A stretch of 7,325 bases of DNA from Desulfobacteraceae bacterium (GTDB taxonomy: Bacteria; Desulfobacterota; Desulfobacteria; Desulfobacterales; JAUWMJ01). Below the pieces are notes generated by a model that searched no databases, had not been told where the DNA came from, and saw only the letters and a list, made by a program, of their open reading frames with translations. The DNA is taken from assembly GCA_030612225.1 (NCBI GenBank), contig JAUWOH010000140.1:1-7325 (forward strand), read 5' to 3'. This document shows, in pieces, positions 1-5,494 of this stretch (positions are counted from its first letter, which is position 1; every line of letters starts with the position of its first letter). A program made the translations under genes and the position numbers.

Positions 1-285
1 GCCGGGGATAAGGTGCTGATTGTTGATTGCAAAGGGAATGCGGTTATAGGCGCAGTAGGACGACTTAAAATCGAAAAACGGCCGCTGATGCTTGTAAGGG
101 CGACTGTAAAAGACAAAGAGGTGACAACTATCCTTCAAAATGCTGAAACAATCCGGCTGACTTCACCTGAAGGAAGTCCGATATCTGTTGTCAATTTAAG
201 CCTTGGGGATAAGGTACTTGTAGCTGTTGAGAAAGGTGGGAGACATTTTGGTCATAAGATAGATGAAACCATAACGGAAAGGTAA
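1..285 (+). CDS. aroB': 3-dehydroquinate synthase II, C-terminal part (5' end outside window)
   Basis: The reading frame is open from base 1 and gives 94 residues before TAA, so the start lies upstream. The tail matches my knowledge of the archaeal-type DHQ synthase II family: a segment AGDKVLIVD, then VGRLKIEKRPLMLVRA, then TILQNAETIRL, and finally the very conserved EKGGRHFGHKIDETI close to the C-terminus. In this family the enzyme performs NAD-dependent oxidative deamination and cyclisation of 2-amino-3,7-dideoxy-D-threo-hept-6-ulosonate to 3-dehydroquinate, replacing the usual DAHP/AroB entry to the shikimate pathway. It is cytoplasmic. The stop is 8 bases before pheA, so the two are almost certainly co-transcribed, which supports a role in aromatic biosynthesis. 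The GTG at 13 is an internal valine codon and not a start. The N-terminal catalytic region cannot be inspected. Confidence 0.9.
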   Translation, partial: AGDKVLIVDCKGNAVIGAVGRLKIEKRPLMLVRATVKDKEVTTILQNAETIRLTSPEGSPISVVNLSLGDKVLVAVEKGGRHFGHKIDETITER

Positions 286-293
286 ACTGAATA

Positions 294-1376
294 ATGAATA
301 ATTCAGATTCCCGTATAAATGAATTGAGAAAATCTATAGATGAAATTGATGAAAAGATTCTGGATTTAATTAACCAAAGGCTTCTGTTCGGAAAAGAAAT
401 CGGAAACATCAAAAGAAAAAATAAAGAGCAGGTCACGGATAAAGCACGTGAGATATCAATTTTAAAAAGGCTTAAAGATCTTAATAAAGGTCATTTACGC
501 AATGATACCCTTGATCATATATTTACTCAGATAATTTCCGAATCCAGGGAAATTCAACAGCCCGGGAAGATAAGCTACCTTGGACCCGAGGCAACATTTA
601 CCCATATTGCAGCAATGAATCATTTTGGACGGAATGTTACTTTTGTTCCACAGCCTGCCATTTATGATGTATTTTCCGAGGTGGAAAAAGGGTCTTGCCT
701 GTATGGTGTTGTTCCGGTTGAAAACTCTAATGAAGGGTCGGTTAATAACACGCTTGATCTTTTTTTTGAATCTGATTTAAAAATATGTGCTGAAATTTAT
801 CAGATTGTATCCCATGATTTGTTATCCAATGCAAAAAGACTTGATGAAATTAAGGTGATCTATTCCCATCCCCAGGCTTTTGCCCAGTGCCGCAACTGGA
901 TCAGGGAAAATCTGCCGAAAGCTGATCGTAAAGATTGCAGCAGTACGGCACATGCAGCTAAAAAAGCCACTCAAATGACCGGATCAGCCGCTATTGCCGG
1001 GAGAGAAGCGGCACATCTGTATAAACTTGAAGTTACTGCATCCAGGATTGAAGACAATGCCAGAAACACAACCAGGTTCCTTGTGATTGGGCGGGATAAA
1101 ACCAGTAGAACAGGAAATGATAAAACATCAATAATGTTTGCAACTGCGCATATTCCCGGTGCTTTATATAAAGCCCTGGAGCCCTTGGACAAGGCAGGAA
1201 TAAACATGGTAAAACTTGAATCACGTCCGGCAAAACATGAGAACTGGAGTTATTTTTTCTTTGTAGATTTCGAAGGGCATATGGAAGATGCTGTTGTTAA
1301 TGAAACTGTAACAAAGATGAAAAATCTTTGTCTTCATTTGAAACACCTTGGTTCATATCCAATGGCAAAAACTTAA
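294..1376 (+). CDS. pheA: Fused chorismate mutase / prephenate dehydratase (P-protein) with ACT domain
   Basis: This 360-residue protein has the full three-part P-protein layout. Residues about 5-90 form an AroQ-type chorismate mutase with the expected charged positions (R12, R29, K40, D49, R52, E53, Q88 by comparison with the E. coli mutase). Residues about 92-270 form prephenate dehydratase, with PVENSNEGSV at 141-150 and the catalytic-region motif NTTRF at 258-262. Residues about 278-355 form an ACT domain with GALYKAL (289-295) and ESRP (309-312), motifs linked to phenylalanine binding and feedback inhibition in this family. The enzyme turns chorismate into prephenate and then phenylpyruvate. 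The ATG at 294 is preceded by GGAAAGG (276-282), inside the end of aroB'. Because TyrA downstream has no mutase domain, this mutase probably supplies prephenate for tyrosine as well (inference). Confidence 0.97.
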   Translation: MNNSDSRINELRKSIDEIDEKILDLINQRLLFGKEIGNIKRKNKEQVTDKAREISILKRLKDLNKGHLRNDTLDHIFTQIISESREIQQPGKISYLGPEATFTHIAAMNHFGRNVTFVPQPAIYDVFSEVEKGSCLYGVVPVENSNEGSVNNTLDLFFESDLKICAEIYQIVSHDLLSNAKRLDEIKVIYSHPQAFAQCRNWIRENLPKADRKDCSSTAHAAKKATQMTGSAAIAGREAAHLYKLEVTASRIEDNARNTTRFLVIGRDKTSRTGNDKTSIMFATAHIPGALYKALEPLDKAGINMVKLESRPAKHENWSYFFFVDFEGHMEDAVVNETVTKMKNLCLHLKHLGSYPMAKT

Positions 1377-1389
1377 CGGAGGAGGAGTG

Positions 1390-1600
1390 GCCTTTCAGGC
1401 TTCGCCTCCGGCTATGCCCCGACAAGCGGCCTTGAGGAGCGTCACTTCGTGACTTAAGGAGCAGCCCTTTGGGCTTTGAAGAGCGTCCCCTTCGGGAACT
1501 TGAGGAGCGCGGCCAGCCTTGAGCTTTTGCTTCAAGCGAAGCGCTCACCGAGGCCGAAGGCCGCTCTTCGAGCGAAGCGGTCCTCAAACGAAGCGCTCAA
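1390..1600. repeat. Array of short hairpins with a conserved spacer, orientation inverted midway
   Basis: The gap between pheA and aroE is markedly G+C-richer than its surroundings and consists of small palindromes. Reading +, palindromes with a three-base TTC or TTT loop lie at 1390-1400 (GCCT/AGGC), 1397-1407 (AGGC/GCCT), 1441-1453 (GTCAC/GTGAC), 1463-1475 (AGCCC/GGGCT) and 1485-1499 (six pairs with one mismatch). The last three are separated by near-identical 9-base spacers: TTGAGGAGC (1432-1440), TTAAGGAGC (1454-1462), TTGAAGAGC (1476-1484) and TTGAGGAGC (1500-1508). After about 1520 the same kind of unit reads on the other strand, with GAA loops on +: GGCC-GAA-GGCC at 1552-1562 and GCGAAGC at 1536-1542 and 1572-1578. 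The 11-mer CGAAGCGCTCA occurs at 1537-1547 and 1589-1599. A larger hairpin can form at 1520-1547. I do not recognise a named family, and no conserved coding frame is evident. Confidence 0.85.
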
Positions 1601-1602
1601 TG

Positions 1603-1616
1603 ATAATTGCAATTAT
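1603..1616. promoter_or_regulatory. 14-base perfect palindrome just upstream of aroE
   Basis: ATAATTG and CAATTAT form a gapless perfect dyad between the hairpin array and the chosen aroE start. Its position would suit an operator, but a perfect 14-base palindrome is expected by chance about once in a window of this size, more often in A+T-rich DNA. No function is claimed. Confidence 0.25.
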
Positions 1617-1621
1617 GGGAG
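1617..1621 (+). promoter_or_regulatory. Probable ribosome binding site choosing the aroE start
   Basis: GGGAG lies 11 bases before the ATG at 1633. The in-frame alternatives at 1519 (TTG), 1600 (ATG) and 1615 (ATG) have no purine-rich site upstream; the first two are inside or touching the hairpin array. The spacing is slightly long, so this is moderate support only. Confidence 0.5.
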
Positions 1622-1632
1622 ATACCTTGAAA

Positions 1633-2451
1633 ATGATAAATTCTAACACTGCCATATATGCAATTCTTGGAGATCCGATATCTCACAGCTTAAGTCCTGT
1701 CATGCACAACAGTGCATTTTCTCATCTCAATTATAACGGTGTATACCTTGCTTTCAGCGCAAAAAAAATTGGGAAAGCAATTTCAGGAATCAGGGCTTTG
1801 GGTATTAAAGGGGCCGGCATTACAATCCCTCATAAGGTTGCAGTTATGGAATTTCTTGATGAAATTGACGATTTGGCAGGAAAGATCGGGGCTGTAAATA
1901 CTATTATTAACCGGCAGGGAAAAATTACAGGTTACAATTTTGACTCAATTGGAGCTGTAAAAGCTATTAAAGAAAAAACAGGTATAAATAATAAAGCTGT
2001 TGCCATTCTTGGAGCAGGAGGTGCTGCAAGGGCTGTGGGTTATGGAATAATATCAGAAGGCGGAAGGCTGATAATTTTAAACCGTACAAAAGACAAAGGC
2101 GAAAAGCTTGCTGCAGATCTTGGTTCTGAATTTTGCCCTCTTGAGGATTTTAAAGGACTGAAATGCGATATCCTGATAAACACAACACCTGTTGGTATGG
2201 AGCCGAATGTTGACGGTATGCCGGTTGAAAAAAAGCATCTTAACAAAGGCATGGTCGTTATGGACATTGTCTATAATCCTTTAAAAACTCGCCTTTTGAG
2301 AGTTGCGGAAGATATGGGATGCAAAACAATAGACGGTGTTTCAATGTTCGTTTTTCAGGGAGCCGGCCAGTTTGAATTGTGGACAGGGAAAAAAGCACCG
2401 GTCGATTTAATGAGAAAAACCGTGTTAAAAGCGCTGAGTTGCAGCAGTTGA
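1633..2451 (+). CDS. aroE: Shikimate 5-dehydrogenase
   Basis: The 272-residue protein reduces 3-dehydroshikimate to shikimate, probably with NADPH. Substrate-site motifs are SHSLSPVMHN (17-26), IPHK with catalytic-type K68, AVNT (87-90) and D104. The cofactor fold shows GAGGAAR (127-133) followed by NRT (150-152), the pattern associated with NADP in this family. Also present are INTTPVGM (182-189), DIVYNPLKT (211-219) and the late Q242 in MFVFQGAGQFELWTG. The usual GxNTDG around the catalytic aspartate reads GYNFDSIG here. Starting at 1633 gives the normal family length and N-terminus (INSNTAIYAILGDP). The frame stays open upstream to a TTG at 1519, but the added residues would be translated repeat. 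The last residues (ALSCSS) overlap a degenerate repeat shared with the gap to aroA. No dehydroquinate dehydratase domain is fused. Confidence 0.95.
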   Translation: MINSNTAIYAILGDPISHSLSPVMHNSAFSHLNYNGVYLAFSAKKIGKAISGIRALGIKGAGITIPHKVAVMEFLDEIDDLAGKIGAVNTIINRQGKITGYNFDSIGAVKAIKEKTGINNKAVAILGAGGAARAVGYGIISEGGRLIILNRTKDKGEKLAADLGSEFCPLEDFKGLKCDILINTTPVGMEPNVDGMPVEKKHLNKGMVVMDIVYNPLKTRLLRVAEDMGCKTIDGVSMFVFQGAGQFELWTGKKAPVDLMRKTVLKALSCSS

Positions 2452-2478
2452 GTTGTCGAATGGTTGAGTAGTCGATTC
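2433..2478. repeat. Tandem 16-base repeat at the aroE/aroA junction
   Basis: GTTGAGTTGTCGAATG (2447-2462) is followed directly by GTTGAGTAGTCGATTC (2463-2478), with 13 of 16 bases identical. A more degenerate relative, GCTGAGTTGCAGCA, lies at 2433-2446 inside the end of aroE. The aroE stop TGA (2449-2451) is part of the first full copy, so the repeat touches the coding sequence. It also creates a spurious in-frame TTG (2464) upstream of the real aroA start. Confidence 0.6.
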
Positions 2479-2480
2479 AA

Positions 2481-2485
2481 AAGGA
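2481..2485 (+). promoter_or_regulatory. Ribosome binding site fixing the aroA start
   Basis: AAGGA lies 5 bases before the ATG at 2491, a good position. It favours 2491 over the upstream in-frame TTG at 2464, which lies in the tandem repeat and would add nine residues not typical of the family. Confidence 0.75.
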
Positions 2486-2490
2486 TATTT

Positions 2491-3750
2491 ATGATTGAGA
2501 TAAGACCTGCAAAAATAAAAAATTGTGAAATTTCAGTTCCCGGGTCAAAGAGCTATACACACAGGATTCTGATTGCTTCAGCCTTGTCTGACGGAATTTG
2601 CAGCATTGATAACGCCTTAAAAAGCGAAGATACGCTAATCACCATAAGTGCTCTTCAACAAATGGGAATAAAAATAGACCCGGATGATAACCGTTTCATT
2701 ATTCACGGTGCAAATGGGGAATTTAAGCATATTAAAGAACCTATATCCCTTGGCAATTCAGGGACTTCAATGCGTTTATTGACAGCGCTGGCTTCTCTGG
2801 GTAAAGGCAGATATGTTTTTACCGGTACTAAGCGCATGAAAGAACGTCCGATTAAGGACCTGCTTGACGTTTTGATTCAAATGGGAGCTTCAGCACATTC
2901 AGTTAACAATAATGGATGTCCGCCTGTCGTAATTGAAGGTGGAGATTTAAAAGGCGGAAAAATTACCATAAATTGTGATACCAGCAGCCAGTATCTTTCA
3001 GCGATTCTTTTAACAGCACCGTTTGCAAAACAAGATCTTGAAATAAATGTGACAAAGGGTCCTGTATCCAGACCTTACATCGATATGACCGTGGATGTAA
3101 TGGAAAGATTTGGCATTAATGTTATGCGGAATAGATACAACTATTTCAAGGTTCAACAAGGGCAGAAATACAGGGCAGGGCCTTATATAGTTGAACCGGA
3201 CTGTTCCCAGGCAGGCTATTTCTGGGGAGCTGCAGCGATAACCGGTGCCCGCATCAAAGTTAAGGGAATAACAAAATATTCTCACCAGGGGGATGTCCAT
3301 TTCACCAGGCTGCTTGAAGAAATGGGATGCAGGGTACTGTATAAAAAGGACGGTATCAGCGTCACAGGTGGATCGCTTTCAGGTATAGAAGCAGACATGG
3401 CCGACATGCCGGACATGGTCCCGACACTTGCGGTTGTTTCAGCATTTGCAAAGGGAACAACCGTTATTAAGAATGTTAAGCACTTGAAAGCAAAGGAGAG
3501 TGATCGTTTAACCTCAGTATCAAATGAGCTTTCAAAAATGGGTATTGAAGCAAAATTAACCGATACAGGCCTGGTAATAAAAGGCGGCATTGTGCATGGA
3601 GCAGAAATCTCTACTTACAAAGATCATAGAATCGCCATGAGTTTTGCAATTGCAGGTCTAAAAGTGCCCGGTATATTTATAAAAGACGAGAAATGTGTTG
3701 AAAAATCATTTCCTGATTTCTGGAATGTTTATAGTGGGTTATATGATTGA
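2491..3750 (+). CDS. aroA: 3-phosphoshikimate 1-carboxyvinyltransferase (EPSP synthase)
   Basis: The 419-residue enzyme transfers the enolpyruvyl group of PEP to shikimate 3-phosphate, giving EPSP. Both inside-out alpha/beta domains are complete. Visible motifs, in order, are PGSKSYTHR (17-25, K20 and S21 in the active site), LGNSGTSMRLL (87-97), ERPIKDLL (118-125), SSQYLSAILL (165-174), GPVSRPYIDMT (190-200), MPDMVPTLAV (306-315, D308 as the likely general base), KESDRL (335-340), DHRIAMS (378-384) and CVEKSFPDFW (402-411). Length is normal for bacterial EPSP synthases. The glycine equivalent to E. coli Gly96 is present (G91), while the position equivalent to E. coli Pro101 is leucine (L96). 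The gene starts 39 bases after aroE with its own ribosome binding site, and probably belongs to the same transcript. Confidence 0.97.
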   Translation: MIEIRPAKIKNCEISVPGSKSYTHRILIASALSDGICSIDNALKSEDTLITISALQQMGIKIDPDDNRFIIHGANGEFKHIKEPISLGNSGTSMRLLTALASLGKGRYVFTGTKRMKERPIKDLLDVLIQMGASAHSVNNNGCPPVVIEGGDLKGGKITINCDTSSQYLSAILLTAPFAKQDLEINVTKGPVSRPYIDMTVDVMERFGINVMRNRYNYFKVQQGQKYRAGPYIVEPDCSQAGYFWGAAAITGARIKVKGITKYSHQGDVHFTRLLEEMGCRVLYKKDGISVTGGSLSGIEADMADMPDMVPTLAVVSAFAKGTTVIKNVKHLKAKESDRLTSVSNELSKMGIEAKLTDTGLVIKGGIVHGAEISTYKDHRIAMSFAIAGLKVPGIFIKDEKCVEKSFPDFWNVYSGLYD

Positions 3751-3783
3751 ATTTAAACCAGAATCTAAAGTTCATCAACATTG

Positions 3784-3903
3784 AACCGTAAATCCGGGCA
3801 TTTAAAAAAAACAATCACGAAAACACGAAAGTACCCCAGTACGATCTGCCGGACCTACGGGGCAGGCGAAAACACGAAAACCGTAAATTGCAACGTGCAA
3901 CGT
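3784..3903. repeat. Composite repeat in the aroA-aroK gap
   Basis: The 162-base gap holds several repeated words. AACCGTAAAT occurs at 3784-3793 and 3879-3888. AATCACGAAAACACGAAA at 3813-3830 is an exact copy of an element downstream of tyrA, and its core CGAAAACACGAAA recurs at 3867-3879. Between these two cores lies about 36 bases (3831-3866) able to form a hairpin: CCCC, a bulged A, and GTA (3834-3841) pair with TACGGGG (3856-3862). CTGCC (3846-3850) with GGCAG (3861-3865) is an alternative pairing. GCAACGT is tandemly duplicated at 3890-3903. The arrangement resembles one repeat interrupted by another. No gene is supported here: the open frame from the TTG at 3781 encodes only repeat-derived sequence. 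Confidence 0.7.
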
Positions 3904-3912
3904 TATAATGTC

Positions 3913-4428
3913 ATGAACATTTTTTTAATCGGTTACAGATGCAGCGGCAAGACTAAAGCAGGTAAGTCGATTGCCTATATTCTAAACCGGCAGTTTATCG
4001 ATACTGATTTGAAAGTAGTTGAAGAAGAAGGAATGACTATTTTAGAAATCGTGGATAAAAAAGGCTGGGATTTTTTTCGTGAAAAAGAATCTGCAGTATT
4101 AAAAAAGGTGTGCAACCATGATAAGCAGATTGTAGCTACAGGCGGAGGGATTGTTCTTAACAAAGAAAACAGAGTAAATATGAAAAAAAACGGAAAAATT
4201 GTCTGGTTAAAGGCAACTTTTGAGACCGTTAAAAAGAGAATGCTGCTTGACAGCACAACAAAAGATTTCAGGCCTTCTCTGACATTAAAAGAACTTGATG
4301 AAGAAATAAAAGAGACTCTTTTGCTCAGGAAAACATACTACGAAAAAGCAATGGACTTTTCTATCGATACCGACAACCTTGATATTGACGGCGTATGCAA
4401 AGCTGTCATAACAAAACTGAGGTTTTAA
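3913..4428 (+). CDS. aroK: Shikimate kinase
   Basis: The 171-residue P-loop kinase phosphorylates shikimate at O3 using ATP. Visible features are the Walker A motif GYRCSGKT (7-14), FIDTD with D30 and D32 for metal and shikimate contact, R56 in FFREKE, the glycine-rich ATGGGI (75-80), the lid arginine in FRPSL (R120) and R139 in LRKTYYEKA. Length and N-terminus (MNIFLIG leading straight into the P-loop) match the family, which fixes the start at 3913. No ribosome binding site is evident before it. Forty-four more in-frame codons upstream to a TTG at 3781 are translated repeat and are excluded. It follows aroA after 162 bases and precedes aroC by 13. AroK and AroL are paralogues that motifs alone do not separate. 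Confidence 0.93.
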   Translation: MNIFLIGYRCSGKTKAGKSIAYILNRQFIDTDLKVVEEEGMTILEIVDKKGWDFFREKESAVLKKVCNHDKQIVATGGGIVLNKENRVNMKKNGKIVWLKATFETVKKRMLLDSTTKDFRPSLTLKELDEEIKETLLLRKTYYEKAMDFSIDTDNLDIDGVCKAVITKLRF

Positions 4429-4441
4429 TGAGGTAAAAAAA

Positions 4442-5494
4442 ATGCCTGGAAACAGTTTCGGAAAATTATTCAAAATAACAACATGGGGGGAATCCCACGG
4501 GAAAGGAATCGGTGTTGTAATTGATGGATGCCCTCCGAGGATACCCATTGATGAAAATATCATCCAGTCAATGCTAAACCGGAGAAAACCAGGATCGTCA
4601 AGTGCAAGTACAAAACGAATGGAACCTGATAAAGCTGTTATCATGTCCGGGGTCTTTAATGGAATGACAACCGGAACTCCTTTAATGATAATGGTTGAAA
4701 ACAAAGATGCAGATCCAGGAGCATATGAGCCTTATGCAGATATTTACAGGCCGGGTCACGGTGATATAACATACATGGCCAAATATAAAATACGCGACTG
4801 GCGTGGAGGTGGACGTGCTTCCGCCCGTGAAACAGTGGCAAGGGTTGCTGCAGGTGCTGTTGCCAAGGCTCTTCTTGACAGGGAAAGAACTCATGTTGTT
4901 TCATACACAATTGAATTGGGTGGAATAAAGGCTGTAAAACGTGATTTGAATCAAATTGAAAAGAATATGTTTTTATGCCCGGATTCTAAGGCAGCAGAAA
5001 AGATGAACGAGCGTATTATAGATGTTAAGAAAAAGGGCGATTCTGTTGGCGGCATTGTGGAAATCGTGGCAAAGGGAGTTCCAAAAGGACTGGGAGAGCC
5101 GGTATTTGATAAGATAGATGCTGATCTGGCAAAAGCGCTTATGAGCATTGGTGCGGTTAAAGGGGTTGAGATCGGAACAGGATTCAAGGCTGCTGCAATG
5201 CTCGGCAGTGAAAATAATGATCCTATAAACTCCACGGGATTTGACACAAATAATGCCGGAGGAATTCTTGCGGGCATAACAAATGGTGTTGATATCATAA
5301 TTCGAGTTGCTGTTAAACCGATTCCTTCAATAAGAATTGAACAAAAAACGGTTGATCAATCCGGAAATCAAAAAACTGTTTCAATAAAAGGGCGCCACGA
5401 TATTTCAGCCATACCCCGGATTAATGTAGTCTGTGAGGCCATGGTAAACCTGGTTTTGGCGGATCATCTCTTAAGGCAAAAGGCCATATCATGA
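4442..5494 (+). CDS. aroC: Chorismate synthase
   Basis: The 350-residue protein performs the FMN-dependent 1,4-anti elimination of phosphate from EPSP to give chorismate. The first family signature is seen as GESHG (16-20), the second as RPGHGDITYMAKYKIRDWRG followed by GGRASARETVARVA (103-136, including H106). NAGGILAGITNG (271-282) and GRHDISAIPR (317-326) follow. The last is usually RHDPC, so the cysteine position is serine here. The length is typical of the shorter bacterial enzymes. TGAGGT (4429-4434), starting just after the aroK stop, sits 7 bases before the ATG as a good ribosome binding site. The last four bases are shared with tyrA (ATGA), indicating translational coupling. Confidence 0.97.
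   Translation: MPGNSFGKLFKITTWGESHGKGIGVVIDGCPPRIPIDENIIQSMLNRRKPGSSSASTKRMEPDKAVIMSGVFNGMTTGTPLMIMVENKDADPGAYEPYADIYRPGHGDITYMAKYKIRDWRGGGRASARETVARVAAGAVAKALLDRERTHVVSYTIELGGIKAVKRDLNQIEKNMFLCPDSKAAEKMNERIIDVKKKGDSVGGIVEIVAKGVPKGLGEPVFDKIDADLAKALMSIGAVKGVEIGTGFKAAAMLGSENNDPINSTGFDTNNAGGILAGITNGVDIIIRVAVKPIPSIRIEQKTVDQSGNQKTVSIKGRHDISAIPRINVVCEAMVNLVLADHLLRQKAIS

Noticed and set aside
1297..1587. Reverse-strand open frame through the hairpin array (96 codons)
   Set aside because: It overlaps the end of pheA and encodes only low-complexity Ser/Arg-rich repeat sequence with no recognisable domain.
1390..1600. CRISPR-like array between pheA and aroE
   Set aside because: The constant parts are only 9 bases and the variable parts are self-complementary 13-15-base hairpins, not 30-base unique spacers; no cas gene is present.
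3904..3909. Perfect TATAAT as a promoter for aroK
   Set aside because: No -35-like hexamer lies 16-18 bases upstream, and transcription would begin at or inside the start codon, leaving no usable leader.
3781..3912. N-terminal extension of shikimate kinase from the TTG at 3781
   Set aside because: The 44 added residues are translated repeats and precede a complete, normal-length shikimate kinase.
4285..5298. Reverse-strand frames opposite aroK and aroC
   Set aside because: They are shadows of strongly conserved + strand enzymes, with no supporting domains or ribosome binding sites.
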